A stretch of 64,000 nt of DNA, from assembly GCA_045106765.1 (NCBI GenBank), contig JBGCFD010000045.1, forward strand, positions 1-64,000, read 5' to 3'. Source of the stretch: CAJQQY01 sp045106765 (lineage in GTDB: Bacteria > Bacteroidota > Bacteroidia > Chitinophagales > Saprospiraceae). This document shows positions 34,850 to 44,183 of the stretch, one piece after another. The translations under genes were made by a program, and so were the position numbers. Below the pieces are notes generated by a model, which searched no databases, was not told where the DNA came from, and was given only the letters and a program-made list of their open reading frames with translations. Position 1 is the stretch's first letter. Every line of letters starts with the position of its first letter.

Positions 34850-36223
34850 ATGAAAAGAATGTTAACCTCGCATCAATGGATTATTTTACTCGCCACACTA
34901 GCTTTGGCGGGCATCGGATTGATTCAAGCTAATTGGATTTACGAAGGACATCGACTAAAACAAGAGGAAATTGATCTTCGATTAAAAACGCTGACTCCTG
35001 AAATTGCAAAGCAATTAAGAAATGCAAGATTGTTTTCTAATGCTGATTTACTCTCAGTTGATGAGCCAATACCAACGGATTCTGTCGAGTTGGTAATTGA
35101 TTCAATATTAAAAGAAGAAAGAATTTTTAGCGATTATTTTTATGTTGTTTTTCAAAAAAAAGAAAATGGAATTTATAAAAGCAATACAGATAAGTATGAA
35201 AATGAACTAAAGTCATCCGATTATAAAGTTTGTATTTCTTGCATTATTACATTTAATTTTGTCAAAGAAAAAGTAGATGTAGATACATTAACTCCAGAAT
35301 CTTTAGAAAATACAAGTCAAGTAGAACGACCTGGTATGACAACTATTCGTTCTGTAGAAGAAACGTTAAGAGTTCATGGAGAGGAATTCGAGGGGGAGAT
35401 ATTATGGTTTTCTTTACATATGCCGAATCAATTTATGTTAGCTGTTCGAGCAATATTGTCGCAGTTAGTGATGACCATTTTTTTGATGGGGCTATTATTA
35501 GGACTTTTTATTTACACTTTAAGAGCCTTGGCAAAACAAAAAAAATTGAGTCAAGTTAAAGATGATTTTTTCAATAACATGACACATGAATTTAAAACTC
35601 CGCTGAGTTCGATTCGATTAGCTTCGGCTGTGTTGAAGAAAAATGAGGATGAAAGTAAAAAAGAAATTTACCTCAACTTGATTGAAAATGAAAGTAAAAA
35701 ATTAGAAGGACAAGTAGATAAAATTTTGCAACTCTCCTTAATTGAATCGAATGAAATGACTTTAGAAAAAGAAAATGTTGAATTACATTTTCTAATCAAA
35801 GAAGTTATTGGACGCCTCAAATTAATTGTTGATCAAAAAGAAGCGACGATCAATTTAAAACTTAGCGAGGATGATTTTGAGATAAAAGGGGACGCTACTC
35901 ATTTGGCGAATTGTATTTATAATTTGGTAGAAAATGCTTTGAAGTATTCTGGGCGTTTTCCAGAAATAACTATTTCCACTTTTATCGAAGAAGGGAAAAA
36001 AGTGATTTCAATAAAAGATAAAGGCAAGGGAATTCCGAAAGAATTTCAATCGGAAATATTTGATCGTTTTTTTCGTGCGCAAAAAAATGATCAATATAAA
36101 GGTAAAGGGTTTGGCATTGGATTAAGTTATGTAAAAGCAATAGTGGAGGCGCACGAGGGAAAAATCATTTTAAGTGAAGTATATAAAAATGGATGTGAGT
36201 TCATTATTTCATTTCCAAAATAA
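34850..36223 (+). CDS. Sensor histidine kinase
   Basis: 457 residues. An N-terminal membrane helix (about residues 8-26), a ~175-residue periplasmic sensor region and a second helix (about 205-226) precede the kinase. The phosphoacceptor is His246 in NNMTHEFKTPLSSIR. The N-box NLVENALKYS is near residue 364, G1 DKGKGIPKEF near 390, the F-box EIFDRFFRA near 402, and G2 GFGIGLSYVK near 423. The signal is unknown. The cognate regulator starts 17 bases downstream, so the pair forms an operon. Confidence 0.95.
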   Translation: MKRMLTSHQWIILLATLALAGIGLIQANWIYEGHRLKQEEIDLRLKTLTPEIAKQLRNARLFSNADLLSVDEPIPTDSVELVIDSILKEERIFSDYFYVVFQKKENGIYKSNTDKYENELKSSDYKVCISCIITFNFVKEKVDVDTLTPESLENTSQVERPGMTTIRSVEETLRVHGEEFEGEILWFSLHMPNQFMLAVRAILSQLVMTIFLMGLLLGLFIYTLRALAKQKKLSQVKDDFFNNMTHEFKTPLSSIRLASAVLKKNEDESKKEIYLNLIENESKKLEGQVDKILQLSLIESNEMTLEKENVELHFLIKEVIGRLKLIVDQKEATINLKLSEDDFEIKGDATHLANCIYNLVENALKYSGRFPEITISTFIEEGKKVISIKDKGKGIPKEFQSEIFDRFFRAQKNDQYKGKGFGIGLSYVKAIVEAHEGKIILSEVYKNGCEFIISFPK

Positions 36224-36240
36224 AAACCAAAATTTTCTAC

Positions 36241-36921
36241 ATGAAAAAAATACTATTAATTGAAGATGATGAAAGTTTTGGATATATCTTAAGCGAGTAT
36301 TTAGGATTGCATGATTTTGAAGTGATCTGGGCAAAATCTGGCGAAGAAGGTTTGAAAAAAGCGGAGCAATCTATTTTTGGATTAGGAATTTTTGACATTA
36401 TGTTGCCAGGACAAAATGGCTATGAAATTGCTGAAAAAATAAAAAGAAAATATCCCGAATTACCATTTATTTTTTTGAGTGCTAAGTCATTGAAAATTGA
36501 TAAACTAAAAGGTTTTAAAGTTGGGGCAGATGATTATATCACAAAGCCTGTGGATGAAGAATTACTTTTAGCCAAAATCAAAGCACTTCTAAAGCGAAAT
36601 ATTAAAACAGAATATATTGATGATGTTTTTAATATTGGAAAATATCAATTTACTTTTAGTTTGCAACAATTGACTTTTGCCACAGAAGTAATCAACCTCA
36701 CCAAAAGGGAATCGGAACTTCTCCGGATGCTTTGTCAAAACGAAAATCAACTCCTTCCTCGCAAAAAAGCACTTCGTGAAATTTGGGGAGCAACCGATGA
36801 GTTTAGCAGAAAAAGTATGGATGTTTTTATTTCCCACCTTCGAAAATATTTATCCAAAGACGATCGAGTACAAATTAATAATGTACATGGACAAGGGTTT
36901 ATTTTTAAAATAAGTAACTAA
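36241..36921 (+). CDS. OmpR/PhoB-family response regulator
   Basis: 226 residues. The receiver domain has the acidic pair ED-D at residues 8-10, phosphoacceptor Asp52 in GIFDIMLPG, the conserved Thr/Ser in FLSAKS, and Lys in YITKPVDEE. The C-terminal winged helix-turn-helix (about residues 130-225) contains LTKRESELLRML and RKSMDVFISHLRKYL, with VHGQGFIF at the end. It is a DNA-binding partner of the kinase just upstream. Targets are unknown. Confidence 0.95.
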   Translation: MKKILLIEDDESFGYILSEYLGLHDFEVIWAKSGEEGLKKAEQSIFGLGIFDIMLPGQNGYEIAEKIKRKYPELPFIFLSAKSLKIDKLKGFKVGADDYITKPVDEELLLAKIKALLKRNIKTEYIDDVFNIGKYQFTFSLQQLTFATEVINLTKRESELLRMLCQNENQLLPRKKALREIWGATDEFSRKSMDVFISHLRKYLSKDDRVQINNVHGQGFIFKISN

Positions 36922-37026
36922 ATATTATGTTTTTTTGTACTGTATAGTTGTTTTCTTTGGTTGGAATTATATTTTGACTAAATCAATAAAAATGGTTTTA
37001 AATTCTTTTTATTTTTAAATATTCAA

Positions 37027-37034
37027 TATATTTG
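37027..37034 (+). promoter_or_regulatory. TAnnTTTG element deciding the zinc-ribbon gene start
   Basis: TATATTTG at 37027-37034 would place the transcript start near 37041. That excludes an in-frame GTG at 37039 and favours the ATG at 37111. The upstream TTG is not clear. Confidence 0.45.
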
Positions 37035-37110
37035 TTTAGTGCAAGTAGGTATTGAATGGCAGCGGACACCCTCTTCTAAAAGAATATTACTTAACAAAAC
37101 CATTATAAAT

Positions 37111-37425
37111 ATGAGTAAAATCGACAATCCTATGTTTGGAAAAGTTGGGGCGTTTTGGGTAGAGGGAAAAAATGAACCTTTTTATGGAATAACTGAAGCA
37201 AGGCAATATCAGTATGATCAAGGAGGTGATGTCCTTAATTTTAGAGGAAAAGTTGCGATCCATGATCCTGAACCAAACATTGCAATTTGTTCAAAATGTG
37301 GAACTAGAGTTCATGGTAAAACAACTGAGGAAACTAGTTTTTGTGAGGGATGTACACCACCACCACCACAGGTGAAAAAAGAGAAGGAGTCCAAAGGGTT
37401 TTGGAGTATGTTTGGAATGGGGTAA
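37111..37425 (+). CDS. Small zinc-ribbon protein
   Basis: 104 residues from the ATG at 37111 (MSKIDNPMFGKVGAFWVEG). The preceding 24 in-frame codons lie over the promoter. A C-x2-C ... C-x2-C zinc ribbon (CSKCGTRVHG and FCEGC) lies near residues 66-85. A proline run (PPPPQ) and a basic tail ending WSMFGMG follow. The N-terminal half is beta-rich with no recognised fold. It is monocistronic, ending at a strong bidirectional terminator. The role is unknown. Confidence 0.75.
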   Translation: MSKIDNPMFGKVGAFWVEGKNEPFYGITEARQYQYDQGGDVLNFRGKVAIHDPEPNIAICSKCGTRVHGKTTEETSFCEGCTPPPPQVKKEKESKGFWSMFGMG

Positions 37426-37443
37426 AACTCTTTTTAGAAAATG

Positions 37444-37483
37444 AAAAAAATGTATTTGTATTGTTATGCAAGTACATTTTTTT
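37444..37483. terminator. Bidirectional terminator
   Basis: AAAAAAATGTATTTG faces CAAGTACATTTTTTT (one mismatch) across a 10-base loop, with A and T runs on the two sides. It lies between the convergent zinc-ribbon and TMEM175-like genes. Confidence 0.8.
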
Positions 37484-38240
37484 ATGCTTCCATTCCAAAT
37501 TCTGCTAATTTCTTTTTTTCATAACGCACATTTATGATGACAAAAATCCAAATCAAATTATATGCAACTCCAGCAAATAATGCTCCCAAAGGAAATTCTA
37601 ACAATATACTTACAATTGCTAAAAAAACAGAAATAACTCCCACACTTCCTGTAGCAAAATAATGTCTCATAGAAAATTGAGTTTCCAAAATTTCTCTTTC
37701 ATTTAATTGGAGTGCTTCTCGATGTTGGTAAGCTCGTCGATGTAAAAAATAAGTGATGGTATAAATTAAAATAAACCCAGCACCATAGATGACCATTAAT
37801 TCTGGAAGTTTGGTAAATGGAATCATGGAATTTAATTCTTGATAGCTTTCGCTAAGGTTTCCTGAAAAAATGGCTGTAAAATATTTGACTTGCCAACTCA
37901 TCAAAAATTTTAAAGGATAAACATAAAATAGAACAAAGAAGAGTAAGCACATTTTTAGAAATGAAGTTCGTGGATCTTCCATCCCATATCGAATATTGAA
38001 ATTAGACAAAGAATTCCAAATCCAATAGACGAAAAGAATACAAATAGAAAATGGAATAATGTCAAAAACGAATTGAGTTAGTTCTTGATAATTAGATGGA
38101 ACGGAACTGGAAATTAATAAAATGGCAATTGCCAAAGCAAAAACTCCATCAGACAATCCATCCATGCGAGTCCCATTTACACCTCGTAATCGGAAATGAT
38201 TTTGGACTGGCAAGTTGTTTAAGTTTTCTTTGGTGAGCAT
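37482..38240 (-). CDS. TMEM175/DUF1211 family membrane protein
   Basis: 252 residues with about six membrane helices. The family signature at the first helix, normally R-x3-FSD-x-VFAIAITLL, is present as RMDGLSDGVFALAIAILL near residue 25, with Leu for Phe. Bacterial TMEM175 proteins form potassium-leak channels as tetramers of 6-TM subunits; the hydrophobic residues of helix 1 form the filter. Prokaryotic members usually have about 200 residues, so the ~50 extra lie in loops and in the N-terminus. Monocistronic. Confidence 0.85.
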   Translation of the reverse strand: MLTKENLNNLPVQNHFRLRGVNGTRMDGLSDGVFALAIAILLISSSVPSNYQELTQFVFDIIPFSICILFVYWIWNSLSNFNIRYGMEDPRTSFLKMCLLFFVLFYVYPLKFLMSWQVKYFTAIFSGNLSESYQELNSMIPFTKLPELMVIYGAGFILIYTITYFLHRRAYQHREALQLNEREILETQFSMRHYFATGSVGVISVFLAIVSILLEFPLGALFAGVAYNLIWIFVIINVRYEKKKLAEFGMEA

Positions 38241-38317
38241 AATTTATTTTTTTTTCAAAATAAGGAAATGTTCTTTTGGAATGAAGTACTTTTTATATTT
38301 TTACCAAAAAAAATATT

Positions 38318-39469
38318 ATGAAAAAATTGTCTTTTTTATTGCTCTGCCTATTTCTTTTCAGCCAAATTTCTTTTTCGCAAAAAGAATATTTTCCTCCACA
38401 AAATGAATGGAGTACGAAATCACCATCTGATTTTGGAATCAATTCAGAGAAATTAAAAAAAGCCATTGACTTCGCTGAAGCTAATGAATATAGCGGCGCT
38501 AGAGATTTAAGAGTGGCGATTTTAAAAGGTTTTGCTCACGAACCTTATCATCAAATATTAGGGAAAACTAAGAAACGTGGTGGTCCAGCTGGAGTTATTT
38601 TAAAAAATGGTTACATCGTGGCACAATGGGGAGATGTCAATCGGGTGGATATGACTTTTAGTGTAACGAAAAGTTATTTGTCAACGGTTTGTGGTTTGGC
38701 GATAGATGCAGGCTTGATTGCCGATGTAAATAATAAAGTGGGGGAGATGATTTGGGATGGTACTTTTGATGGAGTTCATAACAATAAAATTACGTGGGAT
38801 CATTTGTTGACTCAATCTTCTGATTGGTCAGGTACTTTGTGGGGTGGAAAAGATTGGGCAGATCGTCCACCAAAAACTGGAGGAATAGATGATTGGAAAA
38901 TTCGAAAGTTTAACAAACCAGGAACGGTGATGGAATATAATGATGTTCGAGTGAATGTTTTGGCTTATTCACTTTTGCAAGTTTGGCGAAAACCATTGCC
39001 GCAAGTTTTAAAAGAAAAGGTGATGGATAAGATTGGTGCTTCTCCAACTTGGCGATGGTACGGTTATGAAAATTCGTTTACCAATGTCGATGGAATTATG
39101 ATGCAATCTGTCAGCGGCGGAGGACATTCCGGTGGTGGACTTTTTATTAATACATTGGATCATGCACGTTTTGGTTTGTTATTTTTGAGAAATGGAAATT
39201 GGAATGGGCAACAATTAATTTCAAAAGATTGGGTGAAATCTGTTCAACAACCTTCGAAACCAAATCCAAGTTATGGTTATATGTGGTGGATTAATCAACC
39301 TGGAAAAAGGCATTGGGAAGGTGTTTCTGAAAAAGTTTATTATGCTGCTGGATTTGGGGGAAATTTTATTGTGGTGGACGAGGAACATGATTTGGTAATT
39401 GTGACGAGATGGTTGGAACCGAAGAGAATAGGGGAGATGGTGAAATTGGTGATGGATGCTGTTGAATGA
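38318..39469 (+). CDS. Serine hydrolase of the beta-lactamase/esterase (class C) fold, secreted
   Basis: 383 residues with a Sec signal peptide (KKLSFLLLCLFLFSQISFS, cleavage near residue 20). The nucleophile motif S-x-x-K is Ser115-V-T-Lys118 in MTFSVTKSY. The second motif Y-x-N appears as Tyr207-N-D in MEYNDVRVN. The third motif lies in the HSGGGL / AAGFGGNFI regions. This group includes esterases and D-aminopeptidases as well as class C beta-lactamases; resistance is not implied. It is convergent with the GNAT gene across a repeat. Confidence 0.9.
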   Translation: MKKLSFLLLCLFLFSQISFSQKEYFPPQNEWSTKSPSDFGINSEKLKKAIDFAEANEYSGARDLRVAILKGFAHEPYHQILGKTKKRGGPAGVILKNGYIVAQWGDVNRVDMTFSVTKSYLSTVCGLAIDAGLIADVNNKVGEMIWDGTFDGVHNNKITWDHLLTQSSDWSGTLWGGKDWADRPPKTGGIDDWKIRKFNKPGTVMEYNDVRVNVLAYSLLQVWRKPLPQVLKEKVMDKIGASPTWRWYGYENSFTNVDGIMMQSVSGGGHSGGGLFINTLDHARFGLLFLRNGNWNGQQLISKDWVKSVQQPSKPNPSYGYMWWINQPGKRHWEGVSEKVYYAAGFGGNFIVVDEEHDLVIVTRWLEPKRIGEMVKLVMDAVE

Positions 39470-39474
39470 TTTTT

Positions 39475-39558
39475 GAATATCCAATGTCCAATCTTTGAAA
39501 AGAAAAGCATATTACAGCTATTGGGCATTGGATATTCCTTGTTCGATATTGGATATTC
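39475..39558. repeat. Inverted repeat made from the GAATATC-type word
   Basis: The left arm GAATATCCAATGTCCAAT (39475 on) opposes ATTGGGCATTGGATATTC. The right part, read on the minus strand at 39558-39521, matches 1632-1667 nearly base for base. It lies between convergent genes and could act as a terminator. Confidence 0.65.
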
Positions 39559-40096
39559 AAATTTGAATTTTCATCATTAAATCTACTTGTTCTTCATCTC
39601 CAACTTTAAAAACGTGGGTTCCAAATTCGGTAAATCCCATTTTTGTATAAAAACCAATAGCCTCTGGATTTTTTTCCCAAACGCCTAGCCAAAGTTCTTT
39701 TTTATTTTTTTTCTTAGCGACTTCCAATGATTTATTAATCAAGATTTTTCCAAATCCTTGTCCTTGAACTTCTTCCGTTAGATAAATTCTTTCCAATTCA
39801 TAACAATGCTCTTGCATTTTTTCAGTTTGCGCATTTCCTTCATTTAATTTTAGATAACCGATTAAAGGTTTTCTAGTTTCACGGTAGCTAGGTTCAGAAT
39901 AAAGTAAATAAAATGTTGTGTCTGAGTTAAGCAATTCTTTGGTAAGTTGAGATGTGCTAAAAGTTTTAGTAATATGTTTTTTTAAATTCTCTTCCGTATT
40001 TTTAGCTTGATAAGTTGCCGTAAAAGTTTCAATACTTATTTTTCGTAAAGCTGATAGATCAGAGAGTTCGCATTTTTTAAATTTAAAATTGGCCAT
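39557..40096 (-). CDS. GNAT family N-acetyltransferase
   Basis: 179 residues. The acetyl-CoA motif A is in ELERIYLTEEVQGQGFGKIL (Q-x-x-G-x-G near residues 108-113), followed by LINKSLEVAKKKNKKELWLG and the motif B segment EKNPEAIGFYTKMGF near residue 147. This resembles the spermidine/protein acetyltransferase type common in Bacteroidota (e.g. PaiA-like). The substrate is unknown. Monocistronic. Confidence 0.9.
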   Translation of the reverse strand: MANFKFKKCELSDLSALRKISIETFTATYQAKNTEENLKKHITKTFSTSQLTKELLNSDTTFYLLYSEPSYRETRKPLIGYLKLNEGNAQTEKMQEHCYELERIYLTEEVQGQGFGKILINKSLEVAKKKNKKELWLGVWEKNPEAIGFYTKMGFTEFGTHVFKVGDEEQVDLMMKIQI

Positions 40097-40251
40097 GATG
40101 GTTTGGTTTTGAAAAAATGTAAATGTTTTACACTATTTGATTTTAGTATGTTTGTTAAATAATTTTAAAGATGTTTTCTCAGGTCTTTTTTATTTGTCAA
40201 AAGCTGATTGTTTGGTATTAGGACTACTATCAATTTTAATCCAAAGAATTC

Positions 40252-40269
40252 CCCGATGCTTGCATCGGG
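40252..40269. repeat. Perfect 8-bp hairpin
   Basis: CCCGATGC, TT loop, GCATCGGG. No T run follows on either strand, so this is more a repeat hairpin than a terminator. Confidence 0.6.
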
Positions 40270-40328
40270 TGTAACAGCAGCAATGATATCTCATAAGTGA
40301 AAAAATCCCTCTCCACGACCGATTTTTT

Positions 40329-40392
40329 TCACCATATAGGCACATAGAAAATATAGAATTTTACCTATGTTTTCTATGTGCCTATGTGGTGA
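40329..40392. repeat. Long inverted repeat of the CCACATAGG hairpin family
   Basis: TCACCATATAGGCACATAGA opposes TCTATGTGCCTATGTGGTGA with two or three mismatches across ~24 bases of inner sequence. A relative with the same core (CATAGG-x-ACATA) lies at 60134-60202. Confidence 0.75.
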
Positions 40393-40472
40393 AATTCTAT
40401 TTTGATATCTATAAAACTGTTTTTTTTGATTCTCCGTCAGCTTGCTGCGGAGTAGTTCAATATTATTATCTT

Positions 40473-41495
40473 TTACCTAATTGATATACCTGTAATGATT
40501 CCAAAATTTGTTATTTCAAGTGTAGAGAATGCAGTAGAATCAGGTAAGCCATTAAGTATTTTCCAACTGTCTCCATTATTTGATGAATGGTAAATTCCTA
40601 TCCATTGAGCTGAAAAAATATTGTTTCCAATATGTTGTAATTCATTGGTATAAAAATTTGTAGGATAAATTATTCCATGTTGTGCATTTTCCCATGACGC
40701 TCCATCGTTCTCAGTTTTTAATAATTGTTGCCCTATCGTCATGGCATAAATATATTTACCATCATTACCTATGTCGTGAAGTGCATCACCTTCGTAAATA
40801 GATTTCCAATTGGAAGAATTATCATTACACATCAAAGCTCCATTTTGTGTAGCAGCATAAATTGTATCGTCCAATGATGTAAAGCCAAGGATTTGCATTT
40901 GTCCAAAAACATGAGACCAAGTATTTCCAAAATCAATAGATTCAAAAATACCTGAATCAGTTCCTGCATAAAGTTTCTTTCCTGACTTAATAAATGCTCT
41001 AATTGGAGAATCTTTAAGATTTTTTTGCGGTTCTTTCCAATTTAATCCGTCATCAATTGAAATCAGTATTCCACGCCTCAAAGTACCTATAATTAATTTA
41101 TTCGCTTCAACTTCAATACAATTAATATCTAAACCTTTTAGTTGTTCAAAGTTTAATGATGACCAATTATCTTTACCATCTGAGGAAACAAAAAGGCCAT
41201 GATAATCTGTAGTAACATAAATTTTATTGTCATATTGTTTAATGCCGCTCAACGTTGCATCTTCTGGAATTCCATTAGCAAATGAAGACCATGTTGTTCC
41301 CATATCATTTGACCTATATATAACTGCTGGTTTTTCAACTGAGCTACTTTTTTGATTTATTATTTTTGGTGTTTTTATAGATTCAGCTTTTGATGAAATA
41401 CTTAGACCTTCTTTGGCGGTTTTCTGTTGGCAGCCATAAGAAGTCATTAAGAATGTAAAGATGAAAAATAGATATATTATATTTTGATTTGTCAT
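40473..41495 (-). CDS. Lipoprotein with BNR/Asp-box propeller repeats
   Basis: 340 residues with a lipoprotein signal (IYLFFIFTFLMTSYGC; Cys22). The mature part has about six repeats of the sialidase/Vps10-type Asp-box, S/T-x-D-x-G-x-x-W: SNDMGTTWSS, SSDGKDNWSS, SIDDGLNWKE, SIDFGNTWSH, TENDGASWEN and SSNNGDSWKI. These form a beta propeller anchored to a membrane. Such propellers often bind proteins or glycans; nothing here shows sialidase catalysis. Monocistronic, with a repeat-rich region downstream. Confidence 0.88.
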   Translation of the reverse strand: MTNQNIIYLFFIFTFLMTSYGCQQKTAKEGLSISSKAESIKTPKIINQKSSSVEKPAVIYRSNDMGTTWSSFANGIPEDATLSGIKQYDNKIYVTTDYHGLFVSSDGKDNWSSLNFEQLKGLDINCIEVEANKLIIGTLRRGILISIDDGLNWKEPQKNLKDSPIRAFIKSGKKLYAGTDSGIFESIDFGNTWSHVFGQMQILGFTSLDDTIYAATQNGALMCNDNSSNWKSIYEGDALHDIGNDGKYIYAMTIGQQLLKTENDGASWENAQHGIIYPTNFYTNELQHIGNNIFSAQWIGIYHSSNNGDSWKILNGLPDSTAFSTLEITNFGIITGISIR

Positions 41496-41677
41496 GCTGT
41501 TTTTGGTAAGGCAGAGTGTAGGAATATAAAAGTAAAATTATTATTGAACTCTGCCTAATTTAATTTTGATTTGTTTAGCCTACTAATCAATTAAAACATC
41601 CTTGCCCCTCAAAAAGAAAAGCAAGGATGTAGAAGTTAAATCAGAAAACTGATAAATTGACTTAACTTTATTTACGT

Positions 41678-43348
41678 TTACAGCAATGTCTTAAACCTTG
41701 GTCGCTTTGGTGCAACATCTCCCAATCTCTCCTTTTTATTTGCCTCAAAAGCACTATAATTCCCTTCAAAGAAAATCACCTCACCATCATCTTCATAAGA
41801 CAAAATATGCGTCGCCAATCGATCAATAAACCATCTATCATGCGAAATCAACAATACACATCCTGCAAAATTTTCAATACCTTCCTCCAATGCTCGAAGC
41901 GTATTTACATCAATATCATTCGTCGGCTCATCCAGTAAAATTACATTTCCACCTTCTTTCAAAGTGATCGCCAAGTGCAAACGATTTCGCTCACCACCAG
42001 AAAGTGTACTCACTTTTTTCTGTTGGTCTCCACCTGAGAAATTAAAACGGCTAATGTATGCGCGAGCGTTAATTTCTTTGTTTCCAATTGTAATAAATTC
42101 ACTTCCTTGACTGACTACTTCATAGATGGTTTTTTCAGGAACCAGATCTTTATGCGCCTGATCGACATAAGCTAACTTCACCGTTTCACCGATGGTAATA
42201 TTTCCAGAGTCAGGGTTTTCCTCATCCATAATCATTCGGAACAAAGTAGATTTTCCTACACCATTCGGTCCGATAATCCCAACGATGGCATTTTTAGGAA
42301 TAGAGAAATTTAAGTTTTCAAACAAAACACGTTTGTCATATGACTTTGTTAAATTCTCCGCATTGATTACAATATCCCCCAATCTTGGGCCGGAAGGAAT
42401 ATATAATTCCAATTTCGCCTCCTTCTCTTTTGTCTCTGCATCAGACATTGTTTCGTAAGCACTCAAACGAGCTTTCCCTTTAGCTTGTCGACCTTTAGGA
42501 GACATTCGAGACCATTCTAATTCTCGTTTTAAAATCTTTTGACGTTTTGATTCTTGCTTTTCTTCTTTCGCCATTCGATTAGATTTTTGCTCTAACCAAG
42601 AACTATAATTTCCTTCCCAAGGAATTCCTTCCCCTCTATCTAATTCCAAGATCCAACCTGCGACATTATCTAAAAAGTATCTATCGTGAGTCACCGCAAT
42701 TACGGTTCCAGGGAATGATTTTAAAAACTGCTCCAACCAATGAACACTTTCTGCATCCAAGTGATTGGTCGGCTCATCCAACAATAAAATATCTGGTTTG
42801 CTCAACAATAATCGACAAAGCGCGACTCGTCTTCTCTCTCCTCCAGACAATACATTTACCTTTGCATCGTCAGGTGGACAACGCAAAGCATCCATCGCAA
42901 CTTCCAAGGTATGATCGAGTTCCCAAGCATTAAAATGATCCATTTTGTCCAAGAGTTCTCCTTGCTCATTGACTAGTTTCATCATGGCATCATCGTCCAT
43001 CGGTTCAGCCAATTTATTCGAAACCTCTTCGTAAGCATTTACTACATCAACAATATGTTGCACCCCTTCCTGCACAATTTCTTTGACCGTTTTTTCAGGA
43101 TCGAGTTCAGGTTCTTGAGCGAGGTAACCGATTTTATACTCTTTATCAAAAGTTACTTTTCCTTGATAATTAGTGTCCAATCCAGCAATGATTTTTATCA
43201 AACTAGATTTTCCAGCTCCATTCAAACCCAAAACTCCAATCTTGGCTCCATAGTAAAAGGAGAGCCAAATGTTTTTTAAAACGGTCTTGCTTGGGGGATA
43301 AATTTTGGTAACGCCTTCCATGGCGAAAATGACTTTTTTATCTGACAT
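41678..43348 (-). CDS. ettA: Energy-dependent translational throttle protein EttA (ABC-F)
   Basis: A 556-residue soluble ABC-F ATPase, almost exactly the E. coli EttA length (555). Two nucleotide-binding domains have Walker A GLNGAGKSS and GPNGVGKST, signatures LSGGERRRVALCRLL and LSGGERNRLHLAITL, and Walker B LLLDEPTNHLD and ILLDEPTNDID. The Arm insertion and the charged P-site interaction linker (KEEKQESKRQKILKRELEWS) are present. The protein binds the ribosomal E site and gates early elongation by ATP/ADP ratio. Monocistronic. Confidence 0.95.
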   Translation of the reverse strand: MSDKKVIFAMEGVTKIYPPSKTVLKNIWLSFYYGAKIGVLGLNGAGKSSLIKIIAGLDTNYQGKVTFDKEYKIGYLAQEPELDPEKTVKEIVQEGVQHIVDVVNAYEEVSNKLAEPMDDDAMMKLVNEQGELLDKMDHFNAWELDHTLEVAMDALRCPPDDAKVNVLSGGERRRVALCRLLLSKPDILLLDEPTNHLDAESVHWLEQFLKSFPGTVIAVTHDRYFLDNVAGWILELDRGEGIPWEGNYSSWLEQKSNRMAKEEKQESKRQKILKRELEWSRMSPKGRQAKGKARLSAYETMSDAETKEKEAKLELYIPSGPRLGDIVINAENLTKSYDKRVLFENLNFSIPKNAIVGIIGPNGVGKSTLFRMIMDEENPDSGNITIGETVKLAYVDQAHKDLVPEKTIYEVVSQGSEFITIGNKEINARAYISRFNFSGGDQQKKVSTLSGGERNRLHLAITLKEGGNVILLDEPTNDIDVNTLRALEEGIENFAGCVLLISHDRWFIDRLATHILSYEDDGEVIFFEGNYSAFEANKKERLGDVAPKRPRFKTLL

Positions 43349-43479
43349 TCTTTCTTGTTTTATTTTTTAGTAAACTTATGAGACGTTGTTTTATTTGAAA
43401 GAACAAAACTAAAAGGTTTTACGAGATTTTTGTAAAATAAAAAAACTAAAATTCTTATTTTACAAAAAAATATTAAGAA

Positions 43480-44082
43480 ATGACACTAACTAATAAATCC
43501 TCTAAGCCAAATTTTATCAGCAATATTTTTCTCCAAATGCTACCTGTGATGCTTGGAGTATTTTTAGGATTGTGGGCAAATAATTGGAATGAAGATCGAC
43601 AACAAAGAAAATTGGAAACAAAAGTTTTGCAAAAGATAAAAAAAGATATTGAATCCAATCGGGAAAATTTAGTAGATGTAATTGAATATCATGAATCTTT
43701 GGCTGACTCAGCTAGAGCAACTATTGCAAGGATCGATAAAAGATTTTTATTTAAATCAGCTTATGAAATAGAAGATGATAACCCTACTTTTTGGAGAGGA
43801 ACTCGAACTGGGAACTTGCGAGATGCAGGTTATCAAACGGCAATCGTTTCTGGCGTTTTGGCAGATATGGATTTTGAATTAGTTTCCTTATTTTCTGAAA
43901 TTGATCGAGCCCAATCTTCCTATTCTCTCATGGCTAATAATTATTTACAAACTATCATCAATCAAAATTCAGATACTAAAGTGATGGACTATTTGGTTTT
44001 TGTGATGTCTTTTTCCCAAGATATTTCTATTGCAGAAAAGAATTTAATCGAGTTGTATGATTTGGCCATGACTAAGATGTAA
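43480..44082 (+). CDS. Single-pass membrane protein, unknown
   Basis: 200 residues. One membrane segment near residues 18-36 (LQMLPVMLGVFLGLWANNWNED) is followed by a coiled, charged extracytoplasmic part with RRKLETKVLQKIKKDIESNR. The W-x-N-N-W-N-x-D-R motif straight after the helix resembles a family of small Bacteroidota membrane proteins of unknown role. It is divergent from ettA, with 102 bases to the next gene on the same strand. Confidence 0.75.
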   Translation: MTLTNKSSKPNFISNIFLQMLPVMLGVFLGLWANNWNEDRQQRKLETKVLQKIKKDIESNRENLVDVIEYHESLADSARATIARIDKRFLFKSAYEIEDDNPTFWRGTRTGNLRDAGYQTAIVSGVLADMDFELVSLFSEIDRAQSSYSLMANNYLQTIINQNSDTKVMDYLVFVMSFSQDISIAEKNLIELYDLAMTKM

Positions 44083-44183
44083 TTGTATTGTTATTTTTTT
44101 TGAAATAAAAAATACTTCATTCTATTTTATCAAAAAAATCTACTTATTTTCACCTCTTAAAATTTTTACAGAAAATAGATTTA

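Larger units (their letters stand above)
40097..40472. other. Intergenic region with three hairpins
   Basis: 376 bases between two minus-strand genes. It holds a perfect 8-bp stem at 40252-40269 (CCCGATGC-TT-GCATCGGG), a long inverted repeat at 40329-40392, and a CTCCG/CGGAG hairpin at 40436-40456. No gene is seen. Confidence 0.6.

Noticed and set aside
37039..37110. GTG start extending the zinc-ribbon protein by 24 residues
   Set aside because: A TAnnTTTG promoter element ends at 37034, so the GTG would lie at or before the transcript start.
38318..39469. Antibiotic-resistance beta-lactamase
   Set aside because: The S-x-x-K and Y-N-D motifs fit the broad serine-hydrolase/esterase group; nothing specific to a resistance enzyme is visible.
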